Of a stretch of 64,000 bases of DNA, positions 44,047-52,635 are shown piece after piece. A program made the position numbers and the translations under genes. The stretch is taken from positions 372,001 through 436,000 of the forward strand of contig JAWKJB010000002.1 in assembly GCA_041393965.1 (NCBI GenBank), read 5' to 3'. Every line of letters starts with the position of its first letter. Position 1 is the stretch's first letter. The notes beneath the pieces are model-generated. The model was not told where the DNA came from. It saw only the letters and a list, made by a program, of their open reading frames with translations, and did no database searches. Source of the DNA: Acidimicrobiia bacterium (GTDB lineage Bacteria; Actinomycetota; Acidimicrobiia; Spongiisociales; UBA5794).

Positions 44047-45366
44047 GTGGAGTCGATCGACGAGGCGAGGATGTACCAACCAGAGCTCGAGACCATGCCG
44101 AAGGCCGACAAGCGTGAACTGCAAAGCGAACGCCTCGTCGCGCTTGTTGACCGCCTCAAAGCCTCCGAGGTGCCGTACTGGAAGGCCAAGATGGCCAGCG
44201 TTGGTGACATCGTATCGATCGACGATATCTCGCTGCTCCCGTTCACGGTCAAATCCGACCTACGCGACGCCTTCCCGTATGGCATGTTGACGGTGCCCGT
44301 TGGAGCGTGCAACCGCATCCATGCATCGTCGGGTACATCGGGAAAACCAACGGTGGTGGCCTACACCGCATCGGATCTCAGGGTCTTCGCCGAGGTGAAC
44401 GCACGGGTGCTCGGATGCGCCGGCGCGCATCCCGACGATGTGTTTCATATCGCCTACGGCTACGGGTTGTTCACGGGGGGCCTCGGCCTCCATGGCGGAG
44501 CCGAACTGTTCGGTGTCACGGTTGTGCCCGCATCGGGCGGGAACACCGCGTTCCAGGTGGAGCTGCTCGCCGACCTCGGAGCTCGCGGCTTTTGTGCGAC
44601 GCCGTCGTTCTCCCTCCTGCTCGCCGAACGCGCACAGGAATCAGGGCTCATGGACGAGATCAAGGTCGAGTACGGCGTGCTCGGCGCCGAGCCATGGTCC
44701 GAGTCGATGCGCACGAAGATCGAGGAGGCATGGGGGATCGATGCGCTCGACATCTACGGGCTCTCCGAGGTCATCGGCCCAGGGGTCGCGATGGAGTCGG
44801 TTGCGGGCAAGGGTGCGCCGTTCATCTTCGATGATCACTTCTATCCCGAGATCGTCGATCCCAAGACGGGAGAGCCGGTTGATGTCGGGGAGTTCGGAGA
44901 ACTCGTCTTGACCACGCTCACCAAGGAAGCGCTGCCCGTGATCCGCTACCGGACCGGCGACATCACGCGGTTCGTCGACGAACCGTCACCGTGCGGTCGA
45001 ACCTTCCAGCGGATGGACCGGATCGCAGGCCGCGCAGACGACATGCTCATCATCCGCGGCGTGAATGTCTTTCCGTCGGAGATCGAAGCGGTCATCCTCG
45101 CCGAACCCGGCGTGTCGGGTCAGTGGGCGATCGTCCTCGACAAGCGGGGCACCATGGTGGAGATGGTCGTGCGATGTGAACTCGCCGAGGCTGGCGACAT
45201 TCCGGAGCGAGAGGCCATTCGCGATCGGATCGAGGCCGCCCTCTACACACGCCTGCGATCGAGGACCTCGGTCATCGTCGGTGATCCGGGGTCCATTCCG
45301 CGATCCGAGCTCGGGAAGGCCAAGCGCGTCTTCGAACAGACCGACGATCGTGATCCGCTCGGCTGA
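44047..45366 (+). CDS. Phenylacetate-CoA ligase-like enzyme, copy 1
   Basis: About 439 aa AMP-forming ligase of the PaaK family. The ATP loop is HASSGTSGKPTVVAYT, then YGLSEVIGPGVA, IRYRTGDITRF and the C-terminal hinge region GRADDMLIIRGVNVFPSEIE. PaaK activates phenylacetate or related aryl acids to CoA thioesters. The start is uncertain: GTG 44047 (6 nt after TGCAAT) or ATG 44071. No other phenylacetate-pathway genes are present. It is strongly similar to the next gene. Confidence 0.85.
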   Translation: MESIDEARMYQPELETMPKADKRELQSERLVALVDRLKASEVPYWKAKMASVGDIVSIDDISLLPFTVKSDLRDAFPYGMLTVPVGACNRIHASSGTSGKPTVVAYTASDLRVFAEVNARVLGCAGAHPDDVFHIAYGYGLFTGGLGLHGGAELFGVTVVPASGGNTAFQVELLADLGARGFCATPSFSLLLAERAQESGLMDEIKVEYGVLGAEPWSESMRTKIEEAWGIDALDIYGLSEVIGPGVAMESVAGKGAPFIFDDHFYPEIVDPKTGEPVDVGEFGELVLTTLTKEALPVIRYRTGDITRFVDEPSPCGRTFQRMDRIAGRADDMLIIRGVNVFPSEIEAVILAEPGVSGQWAIVLDKRGTMVEMVVRCELAEAGDIPEREAIRDRIEAALYTRLRSRTSVIVGDPGSIPRSELGKAKRVFEQTDDRDPLG

Positions 45367-45425
45367 GCGCATCGTCTTCACATCCTGATGCCAGCCCTCG
45401 TTCCGCTCGTTGTCACATTCATGGA

Positions 45426-45455
45426 TTGTGGAGTTGTTGAGTCTGCAAGTATGGT
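45426..45455 (+). promoter_or_regulatory. Promoter of the second ligase gene
   Basis: TTGTGG (45426-45431), 18-nt spacer, TATGGT (45450-45455). The ribosome site AGGAG precedes GTG 45478, so this copy can be expressed on its own. Confidence 0.45.
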
Positions 45456-45477
45456 TCGGTGACGCGACCGCAGGAGC

Positions 45478-46785
45478 GTGGACGGCTTGTATCAGCGCGA
45501 ACTCGAGACGATGCCACGGACGGAGCGACGCCGCCTCCAGAGTGCGAGGCTTGTGTCCCTTGTCGATCGTCTGAAGGCATCGGAGGTTCCGTACTGGCGC
45601 ACCAAGATGGCGCAGGTGGGGGAGATCACCTCGATTGACGACATCACGAGCCTCCCGTTCACCGACAAGTCCGAGATGCGCGAAGCGTTTCCCTATGGCA
45701 TGCTCACCGTCCCCGTCGCGGCGTGCAACCGGATTCACGCATCATCGGGGACTTCTGGCAAGCCCACCATCGTCGCGTACACCAAGCATGATCTTGGTGT
45801 GTTCGCGGAGGTCAACGCAAGGGTGCTGGGGTGCGCAGGGGCACAGCCGCATGACATTTTCCACAATGCACACGGATATGGGCTGTTCACGGGTGGTCTC
45901 GGCTTGCATGCGGGTGCCGAGCTGTTCGGGGTGACCGTCGTCCCGGCCTCGGGCGGCAACACGGATTTCCAGGTCGAGTTGCTCGCGGATCTCGGGGCGC
46001 GGGGCTTTTGTGCGACGCCGTCATTCTCCCTGCTGCTCGCCGAGCGCGCCGAGGCAGCTGGTCGGATGGGTGACATGAAGGTCGAATACGGAATCCACGG
46101 GGCTGAGGCATGGTCCGAGTCGATGCGCACGAAGGTCGAGGAGGCGTGGGGGATCGATGCGGTCGATGTCTACGGACTCTCGGAGATCATCGGTCCCGGT
46201 GTTGCCATCGAGTCGATCGAAGGGAAGGGTGCTCCGTTCATCTTCGATGACCACTTCTATCCCGAGATCGTCGATCCCAAGACGGGCGAGCCCGTCGCGG
46301 CAGGAGAGTATGGCGAGTTGGTGTTGACCACCCTGACGAAAGAGGCGCTTCCGGTCATCCGGTATCGGACGAGGGATATCACCCGTTTCGTCGATGAGCC
46401 GTCTCCGTGCGGCCGGACCTTCCAACGCATGGGCAGGATCGCGGGGCGCGCCGACGACATGCTGATCATTCGCGGCATCAATGTCTTTCCCTCCGAGATC
46501 GAGGCCATCATCCTCGACGAGGCGGGCGTCTCGGGTCATTGGGCGATCGTGCTCGACAAGCGGGAAACACTCGTCGAGATGGTGGTGCGGTGCGAACTCG
46601 CCAGCGCCGAGTGTCTCAGGGAACGGGACAACATCCGCGAACGGCTCGAGAAGTTGCTGCACTCCCGGCTGCGGACGCGTACAACGGTGCTCGTTGGGGA
46701 CCCGGGATCCATTCCGCGATCCGAGCTCGGCAAGGCGAAACGCGTGTACGAACAGGTGGATGACCGGGACCCGCTCTCAAGGTAG
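45478..46785 (+). CDS. Phenylacetate-CoA ligase-like enzyme, copy 2
   Basis: 435 aa, colinear with copy 1 and nearly identical in long blocks (SMRTKVEEAWGIDAVDVYGL; DPGSIPRSELGKAKRVYEQ). All catalytic segments are intact. One visible difference: IRYRTRDITRF instead of IRYRTGDITRF, with Arg replacing a normally conserved Gly in the adenylate-binding motif. This could alter activity or substrate. Tandem duplication is evident, and each copy has its own upstream region. Confidence 0.85.
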   Translation: MDGLYQRELETMPRTERRRLQSARLVSLVDRLKASEVPYWRTKMAQVGEITSIDDITSLPFTDKSEMREAFPYGMLTVPVAACNRIHASSGTSGKPTIVAYTKHDLGVFAEVNARVLGCAGAQPHDIFHNAHGYGLFTGGLGLHAGAELFGVTVVPASGGNTDFQVELLADLGARGFCATPSFSLLLAERAEAAGRMGDMKVEYGIHGAEAWSESMRTKVEEAWGIDAVDVYGLSEIIGPGVAIESIEGKGAPFIFDDHFYPEIVDPKTGEPVAAGEYGELVLTTLTKEALPVIRYRTRDITRFVDEPSPCGRTFQRMGRIAGRADDMLIIRGINVFPSEIEAIILDEAGVSGHWAIVLDKRETLVEMVVRCELASAECLRERDNIRERLEKLLHSRLRTRTTVLVGDPGSIPRSELGKAKRVYEQVDDRDPLSR

Positions 46786-46815
46786 TCCTCGAAGCAGATC
46801 CGTCCTGCGGTCGCG

Positions 46816-47019
46816 CTACTCGAGGACGAAGGTCAGCTTCATGTCGACGCGGAAGTGCTTGATGGTGCCGTCTTCGGCAATCTCGACCTTGTGTTCGGAT
46901 ATCCACGCCCCACGAATACCGTCGACGGATTTCTGCGCCTTGGCGATGCCTTTGCGGATGGCATCCTCGAATGATCCGGGGGAAGTTGATGTGACCTCGA
47001 TCACCTTGGCAACTGACAC
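46816..47019 (-). CDS. Dodecin family flavin-binding protein
   Basis: 67 aa, exactly dodecin size. AKVIEVTSTSPGSFEDAI, AWISEHKVEI and FRVDMKLTFVLE match the beta-alpha-beta-beta fold. Dodecins are dodecameric hollow spheres that store FMN or riboflavin. GTG 47019 is preceded by AGAAGGAG at 8 nt. It diverges from imuA, with 144 nt between. Confidence 0.92.
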   Translation of the reverse strand: MSVAKVIEVTSTSPGSFEDAIRKGIAKAQKSVDGIRGAWISEHKVEIAEDGTIKHFRVDMKLTFVLE

Positions 47020-47106
47020 GTGAGACGCTCCTTCTGGTCGCTCGTCTTCCCCTGAATCTACCTCGGTCGTGAGCACTGCGATCGGTTGGATCAGGGCCGT
47101 CCCCAT

Positions 47107-47136
47107 TTGCCAATCGAACATGTGTTCGATTAGTCT
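47107..47136 (+). promoter_or_regulatory. Promoter of imuA-imuB
   Basis: TTGCCA (47107-47112), 18-nt spacer, TAGTCT (47131-47136). The LexA box fills the spacer, an ideal position for repression. Confidence 0.6.
47114..47129. promoter_or_regulatory. LexA (SOS) box of imuA-imuB
   Basis: Perfect TCGAAC-N4-GTTCGA, identical in all 16 bases (including ATGT) to the box at 1181-1196. Confidence 0.93.
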
Positions 47137-47163
47137 GTCCTTCCGGCGGAGGGCGTCACGCTG

Positions 47164-47880
47164 GTGAGTCGAACAAGAGGAACCGGCGTGGTTGTCAGCT
47201 TGCAACGAGAAGATGTCCCCCGGCGAGGCCTCTCGGCGACGGCATCACGAGATGCTGATCTTGCTGATCGGTCCAACGGGCACGAGACCGGATCCATCCT
47301 CGCGCTTGCAAAGGGGCAGGTCGCGGCCCTTTCCGGGCTTCCCGGCTCCGGGTTGACACGGATCGGTTTGTCCCTTCTGGCGCCACACGCTGCTCGTGGT
47401 GCCCTCGCGGTGGTTGATGTCCGTGGATGGGCGAGCCCGCAGGCGGCATGGGAACTCGGGATCGAACCCGAGCATTTGATCGTGGTGCGAAACGGTGACC
47501 TCGTCACTTGGAGCCGAGTCGTTGCAACCCTGCTTGACGGTGCACAAGCCGTCTATGCCGAGATTCCGAACGGAGTCAAAGATGCGGTGCTTCGCAAACT
47601 CGCTGGCAAGGCACGAACCCGACGCATCCCCCTCGCGCTGCGTCCCGTTGCCGGGGATCTTCCCGGCGGGATCGCCCATCTCCATCTCAGGGCGAGGGCC
47701 GTGATCTGGGACGGTGCCGAGAGCGGTCATGGGCGGCTGAGGACACGGCGAACCATCTTTGATGCCTCAGGCAAGTCGACTCGGGGCATGGAGCGAACAA
47801 TCGAAGTCGAGGACGATGGAACGAACGATCTGCGTGTGGTTCCCCACATGGATGCTCGGACAACCAGATACCTTGCCTGA
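47164..47880 (+). CDS. ImuA-like RecA-fold protein of the mutasome
   Basis: 238 aa. A RecA-like core starts near residue 45. Its P-loop is degenerate: GLPGSGLTR (58-66) has Leu64 where the Walker A Lys belongs, so ATP hydrolysis is doubtful. It is placed directly before imuB and under a LexA box, as in actinobacterial and proteobacterial imuA-imuB cassettes. GTG start with a GGAGGG ribosome site; overlaps imuB by 65 nt. Identity rests partly on context. Confidence 0.8.
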   Translation: MSRTRGTGVVVSLQREDVPRRGLSATASRDADLADRSNGHETGSILALAKGQVAALSGLPGSGLTRIGLSLLAPHAARGALAVVDVRGWASPQAAWELGIEPEHLIVVRNGDLVTWSRVVATLLDGAQAVYAEIPNGVKDAVLRKLAGKARTRRIPLALRPVAGDLPGGIAHLHLRARAVIWDGAESGHGRLRTRRTIFDASGKSTRGMERTIEVEDDGTNDLRVVPHMDARTTRYLA

Positions 47881-49288
47881 TCAGCCGATCCAAGCGATCG
47901 ACGAGACCAACAAGGTGGTCGCCTACAACGATCTCGCAGCGTCGGGCGGTGTGATGGTCGGGATGCAGCGACGCTCGGCGGAAGCGATCTGCCCGACCGT
48001 GGTGACCGTCAATGCCGACGAACAGCAAGCCATGACGCGATTCGAGCCCGTCGTCCTGTCGATCGAGGCACTGGTTCCGTCCGTCGAGGTCGCAGAACCG
48101 GGCCTCGCCTTCGTTCCCATCGACGGCGCCGTTCGCTACTACGGGGGAGAGGCCCCGCTCGTCGAACGAATCTCAACGGAGCTTGCCGAATACCGTCATG
48201 GATTTCGGATGGGGCTCGCTCGCGGTCCCTTCGCGGCCCATCGGGCAGCGAAGGCAACCACCTCGGCACAACCGATCCTGATCGTCGACGACGACGCGGC
48301 GTTTCTCGCAGCACTCGATGTCAGAACACTCGCAAGCGAAGATCTCGCAGCGGTCCTTCATCGGCTTGGGATCACAACGCTCGGGTCGCTCGCCAAGCTC
48401 CCGACCAAAGCAATCGTGTCACGCTTTGGCAGGGAAGGGCACGAGGCGCATCGGCTTGCTCGGGGAATGGACCGTCCCATCGAGCCGAGGGAGATTCGTC
48501 GGGATCCCACGATCTCGTCGGACTTCGACCCACCCATCGACCATCTCGAAACGGCGGGCTTTGCTGCGCGAAATCTCTCGCAACGATTGATCGCAGAACT
48601 CGCCCGATCGGGAGTTGCCCCCCACCGGGTCATCGTGACGGCCATGGCTGGTGACGGGACCGTTCGGACGCGAACATGGCGGAGTGCGGATCCGTTCAAC
48701 GACCATACGCTTGCCGATCGGATCCGATGGCAGCTCCGTACATGGATCGAAGGGACGGGGGCAAGCGTCCGTGGCGGCCTTGTCAGTCTTCGTCTCGAAC
48801 CGGCTGACCTTTCAGGTGCCGGGAGGCAGATGGCCATCGAGGAAGACGCGGGTTCCTTCGAGGAGATGCAGCGGGCCTTCATGGAGGTGCAGGCGATCGC
48901 CGGTCTCGACAATGTTCTCGTCGCGACACCACAAGGAGGACGGGACGCGCGCCAGAGGGTGCAATGGACGCGTTGGGGAGAGGCCCCAACAGCATCGGAG
49001 CGCGATCCCGACGCACCATGGCCAGGGCAGATCCCTGGCCCCTCGCCGGCCCTTGTTCCACCGGAGCCTGTGCCATTCCCGGTGACCTGGGTCGACGGGA
49101 TGCCAGAGCAGGTTCGACTCAAGGCCCGTTGGGTTCCCGTGCTGTCATGGGCGGGACCATGGAGAGCCGTCGGTCAATGGTGGAATGGGCAGTCGACCGC
49201 CGACCGATACCAGATCGTGACCTCGGTTGGCGCCTATCTCTGCGAGATCAGGGACGGTGCCACCTACCTGATCGGGGTGTACGACTGA
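47816..49288 (+). CDS. imuB: ImuB, inactive Y-family polymerase-like protein
   Basis: 490 aa. Fold segments of Y-family polymerases are present: N-terminal RTICVWFPTWMLG, PIDGAVRYYGG, and the HhH LHRLGITTLGSLAKL. The usual N-terminal metal-binding Asp is absent, as expected for ImuB. ImuB bridges the clamp and DnaE2 in error-prone translesion synthesis. ATG chosen at the conserved MERTICVWFP N-terminus. No dnaE2 follows; the next gene is on the other strand. Confidence 0.9.
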   Translation: MERTICVWFPTWMLGQPDTLPDQPIQAIDETNKVVAYNDLAASGGVMVGMQRRSAEAICPTVVTVNADEQQAMTRFEPVVLSIEALVPSVEVAEPGLAFVPIDGAVRYYGGEAPLVERISTELAEYRHGFRMGLARGPFAAHRAAKATTSAQPILIVDDDAAFLAALDVRTLASEDLAAVLHRLGITTLGSLAKLPTKAIVSRFGREGHEAHRLARGMDRPIEPREIRRDPTISSDFDPPIDHLETAGFAARNLSQRLIAELARSGVAPHRVIVTAMAGDGTVRTRTWRSADPFNDHTLADRIRWQLRTWIEGTGASVRGGLVSLRLEPADLSGAGRQMAIEEDAGSFEEMQRAFMEVQAIAGLDNVLVATPQGGRDARQRVQWTRWGEAPTASERDPDAPWPGQIPGPSPALVPPEPVPFPVTWVDGMPEQVRLKARWVPVLSWAGPWRAVGQWWNGQSTADRYQIVTSVGAYLCEIRDGATYLIGVYD

Positions 49289-49311
49289 TGGGGAAGTCCA
49301 CCGTTCCCCGT

Positions 49312-50058
49312 TCACGGCTTCGACGAGGTGTGAAGATCGAGATAGGCGTTGGTGATTGCCGCTTCGGTGGCGCGCATCAGCGGCGTGAGGTCATCCTTGT
49401 TCGTCAACTCGGCTGTTTCGATCGGCGGCAGGACACGAATCCTCGCATGGCCGGGAAAGAACAGCTTCGATCCCGGGGTCGAGATACGATCGGTTCCTTC
49501 GATGGCCACGGGCAGGATTGGAAGCCCGGTGTCGATCGCAATCCGGAACGCTCCTTTCTTGAAGGGCAGCAGCTCCTCTCCGCCGCTGCGGGTCCCCTCC
49601 GGGAACACCATGAGCGAGTAACCGCGCTCGGCGGCAAGCCGCACCCCGTCGTTGATCGCCTGCCGGCTCGAACCACCGGCCTGCCGGTCAACCTCGATGA
49701 TCCCGATCCGGCGCATCGCCGGGGAGACGATCGGGATCCTGAACAGTTCCTTCTTGGCGAGGAAGCGGCCCTCGATGGGCAGGACCCAGAACAGAAGGGG
49801 GATGTCGAAGGTCGACAGGTGGTTCGACACGACGACATAGCGTCTGGACTCATCGACATGCTCCACGCCATGGATCTCGAACCGCACCGGAGGGATACGA
49901 AGGAACTGGCGGGACCACCGTTTCACGATCCGCCCGAACAGCGGCGTATGCGGTCTGAAGATGCCGTAGACGATGATGAAGAGCGCGTAGACGCATGTGA
50001 GGAGAAAGAAGAGGGGCACGAGGACGAATGTCCGCACTGCAGCAAGGATCTTGTGCAT
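49312..50058 (-). CDS. plsC: 1-acyl-glycerol-3-phosphate acyltransferase (PlsC family)
   Basis: 248 aa. An N-terminal hydrophobic segment (residues ~8-30) anchors it to the membrane. Catalytic NHLSTFD (NHx4D), the FPEGTRS glycerol-phosphate site and the P-rich block LPILPVAIEGTDR are intact. It acylates lysophosphatidate to phosphatidate, the substrate of CdsA. TACGCT 6 nt upstream supports ATG 50058. Confidence 0.92.
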   Translation of the reverse strand: MHKILAAVRTFVLVPLFFLLTCVYALFIIVYGIFRPHTPLFGRIVKRWSRQFLRIPPVRFEIHGVEHVDESRRYVVVSNHLSTFDIPLLFWVLPIEGRFLAKKELFRIPIVSPAMRRIGIIEVDRQAGGSSRQAINDGVRLAAERGYSLMVFPEGTRSGGEELLPFKKGAFRIAIDTGLPILPVAIEGTDRISTPGSKLFFPGHARIRVLPPIETAELTNKDDLTPLMRATEAAITNAYLDLHTSSKP

Positions 50059-50064
50059 GGCGGT

Positions 50065-50070
50065 AGCGTA
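50065..50070 (-). promoter_or_regulatory. -10 box (TACGCT) of plsC
   Basis: Minus-strand TACGCT, 6 nt before ATG 50058. Confidence 0.45.
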
Positions 50071-50093
50071 GACGAGATGATTCGGGTGACCCC

Positions 50094-51281
50094 ATGCGCC
50101 AACTGAGCCGCGACGCGGCTCGACGGATCTCGTTGGCCGCGCAGGGATTCGGCGACCCTTCACCGACAGGACGGGTCGATGTTCGCCACTTCCGTCGCGT
50201 CATGGGCCGGCTCGGGTTGATCCAGCTCGACAGCGTCAATGTCTGTGTGCGTGCCCACTACATGCCCTTCTACTCGCGCATCGGCTCATACGATCGCGAA
50301 CGGCTCGATCGGTGGCTTCACACATCGGGCGAGCATTTCGAGTACTGGGCACATGAGGCGGCAGTCCTCCCGGTGGATCGCCATCCGTTGTGGCGCTGGA
50401 AGATGGATGAGATGCTGCCCTCGAGATGGCGTTCGGCCAGAGAGCTTCTCGATGGACACCCCGAGATCCTCGACGATGTCCTCGGCCAGATCGCCGATCG
50501 CGGACCGTTGACCGTTCGTGATCTCGATGCACCCGGACGCTCCGGTGAGCCGTGGTGGGGATACGGCCCCGGCAAGCTCGCGCTTGAGATCCTGTACGCG
50601 AACGGGAAGCTGAGCGCGCGGAGAAGCGACAACTTCGTGAAGCTCTACGACCTGCCCGCACGGCAGCTTCCGCCCGGTGTGCTCAGGAGTGAGACGCCGA
50701 CGAAGCAGGCGGCATATCGGGAACTCCTCACCGCGGCCACACGGCATCTCGGCGTCGGCACACTCCACGACATCGCCGACTACTTCCGGCTTCACATCCC
50801 CACCGCCCGATCGGTCGCGAAGTCGCTTGCGTCGGAAGGCACCATCGAGGAGGTTGCCGTTGCCGGATGGAAGGGACCGGTGTACCTCGATCCCGAGGCG
50901 GTGCGTCCGCATTCGATCAACGCAACGACCCTGCTGAGCCCGTTCGATCCCGTCGTGTGGTACCGCGAACGGGCCGAGCGCCTCTTCGGCTTCCGGTACC
51001 GAATCGAGATCTATGTCCCTGAGCCCGATCGGGTGTACGGCTACTATGTGCTGCCGTTCATGATGGACGGCGACCTCGTCGGTCGGGTGGATCTCAAAGC
51101 CGACCGGCAGAACGGGACGCTCATCGTCAAGAGCGCCTTCCGGGAGGAGGGGAGCCATCCTCGAACGGTTGCTGGTGCTCTCAGCTCGGAACTCGACCGC
51201 TTTGCCGGCTGGCTCGGACTCCCCGACATCGCATTCGAGCGTGCAGGGAACCTGATGGATGCCCTCCGGGAGCAACGATGA
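50094..51281 (+). CDS. YcaQ/AlkX-type winged-helix DNA glycosylase
   Basis: 395 aa HTH_42-family protein with three winged-helix units. The catalytic QxD motif is visible as IQLDSVNV (residues ~42-49). Related YcaQ enzymes unhook DNA interstrand crosslinks, and AZL-type relatives protect antibiotic producers. It is divergent from plsC with a 35-nt gap. It adds to the DNA-damage genes in this region. Confidence 0.88.
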   Translation: MRQLSRDAARRISLAAQGFGDPSPTGRVDVRHFRRVMGRLGLIQLDSVNVCVRAHYMPFYSRIGSYDRERLDRWLHTSGEHFEYWAHEAAVLPVDRHPLWRWKMDEMLPSRWRSARELLDGHPEILDDVLGQIADRGPLTVRDLDAPGRSGEPWWGYGPGKLALEILYANGKLSARRSDNFVKLYDLPARQLPPGVLRSETPTKQAAYRELLTAATRHLGVGTLHDIADYFRLHIPTARSVAKSLASEGTIEEVAVAGWKGPVYLDPEAVRPHSINATTLLSPFDPVVWYRERAERLFGFRYRIEIYVPEPDRVYGYYVLPFMMDGDLVGRVDLKADRQNGTLIVKSAFREEGSHPRTVAGALSSELDRFAGWLGLPDIAFERAGNLMDALREQR

Positions 51282-51306
51282 TGCTGGCTCCGAATCACCC
51301 GATGTC

Positions 51307-52539
51307 TCACCCAATGTCGAATGCGAGCACCGTGTAGCCCTCGGGGACATCCAGCAGATGGAAACTCCCGGCCATCCAATCGGCGAAGACGAGATCGTTC
51401 GTTCCATCGACGCGCAGGACGACGAATCGGTCGTTTGCCGTGAACCCGACCGGTGTGAGTGCCCCGCGGTAGGTGAGGTGGCGCGTCGGGTTCACGGTGG
51501 GGCCATGTACCTCGAGGTGGGCATCGCTGAGCCCTCCGCGGAAGTTCGCGAGGAGATCGGTGTTCGCGCTCATCGCGACGCTGGCGACGCCATCGTCCTC
51601 CATGACGCGCCGGTCGAAGAGCGTTTCGGGATCGTCGCCCATCCGCGTCATCAGCACCGCTTCGGTTAGATGGTCCGGGGCAACATGCGGTGGAGCCATC
51701 ACGAGACTGGTGGCGGATACAGCGGCAACCGTGCCCGGCCTGCTCCGAAGAAGTGAACCGTCCCCGGACCGCCACAGCGTGGTCTGTCGCGGCGTCGTTG
51801 ACAGGAAGCCGTTGGCGTCCCAGCGGACGAGCTGTTCGCCTTCGTCGATCGGTGTCACCGCCGAGATGTGCATCAGGGAGCGACCCATCGGGTCAACGGC
51901 GGCGGTGAACAGCATCGACGACTCATCGGCCATCTGCTGTACCCACGCGAGCCGTCCGACCTCGGTGGCGTGCCAGGTGTGGCTGAGCACCGCGGGGAGC
52001 GTCACCGTCTCGAGCTCGGTCGGAATCCCGAGGGACAGGTTGTAGGTGAGGGTGTCGGGGAGGTGCTCGGTCACGGCGATGAACCTGCCGCTGCTGTCGA
52101 ACACTGCCCTATGTGTCGAGTCGGGCGCCGGTCGGGGGTCGAGAAGAATCTCCTTCGGGCGTATGAACTCTGGATCCCATTGCAGGGTGGTGGGCCCGTC
52201 CTCGCTGTCGACGATCAGGGTCAAACGGTCCTCGATGCCGGGAATCAGCTCGTTGAGAGGTTCCCCGAAGGGAGAAGCGTTCCCTGCCCGGTCCTCGACC
52301 CCTGCGCGGTCGGCGAACGGTGTCGAATCGAGTACGGGCGGATCGTCCTCGCCGAGGGCGCCGAAAAGAGCAACCGATCCGACCACGATGGCGACCGCGA
52401 GCCCCGACACGGCGATGGGAAGCCACGGACGCCCCGTGATGGGCGTGCCCTCGTCGGATGGCGAGGACAGAACCGAAGCGGACAGGTCATCCTCGATGGG
52501 GATGGGTCGAACCCGGGGGTCGTCCGATGGCGTGCCCAT
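51307..52539 (-). CDS. Membrane-anchored protein of unknown function
   Basis: 410 aa. A ~38-residue cytoplasmic head is followed by one transmembrane helix (PWLPIAVSGLAVAIVVGSVA) and a ~340-residue outside domain. That domain is rich in beta-strands and spaced Trp/Thr/Asp patterns, possibly a propeller; I see no known motif. TAGGGT at 52547-52552 is 7 nt before ATG 52539 and supports this start over a much longer open frame. Confidence 0.65.
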   Translation of the reverse strand: MGTPSDDPRVRPIPIEDDLSASVLSSPSDEGTPITGRPWLPIAVSGLAVAIVVGSVALFGALGEDDPPVLDSTPFADRAGVEDRAGNASPFGEPLNELIPGIEDRLTLIVDSEDGPTTLQWDPEFIRPKEILLDPRPAPDSTHRAVFDSSGRFIAVTEHLPDTLTYNLSLGIPTELETVTLPAVLSHTWHATEVGRLAWVQQMADESSMLFTAAVDPMGRSLMHISAVTPIDEGEQLVRWDANGFLSTTPRQTTLWRSGDGSLLRSRPGTVAAVSATSLVMAPPHVAPDHLTEAVLMTRMGDDPETLFDRRVMEDDGVASVAMSANTDLLANFRGGLSDAHLEVHGPTVNPTRHLTYRGALTPVGFTANDRFVVLRVDGTNDLVFADWMAGSFHLLDVPEGYTVLAFDIG

Positions 52540-52546
52540 GGGTTGC

Positions 52547-52552
52547 ACCCTA
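52547..52552 (-). promoter_or_regulatory. -10 box (TAGGGT) of the membrane-anchored unknown
   Basis: Minus-strand TAGGGT, 7 nt before ATG 52539. Confidence 0.45.
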
Positions 52553-52611
52553 CCGCCGCGAAGGGGATCGGTAGTCGAAGAGCCCCAACCCGGCTGAACG
52601 CACACAGTCGC

Positions 52612-52617
52612 TACCGT
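52612..52617 (+). promoter_or_regulatory. -10 box (TACCGT) of the cyclo-ligase/YbaK fusion
   Basis: TACCGT predicts a start near 52624, leaving a ~12-nt leader with the GGAGG ribosome site before GTG 52636. Confidence 0.4.
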
Positions 52618-52635
52618 GCAGTGCCCGGAGGCCCT

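Noticed and set aside
44017..46785. The two similar ligase genes as copies of a mobile element
   Set aside because: No inverted repeats, target duplication or transposase; the similarity is limited to the coding regions, so simple gene duplication explains it.
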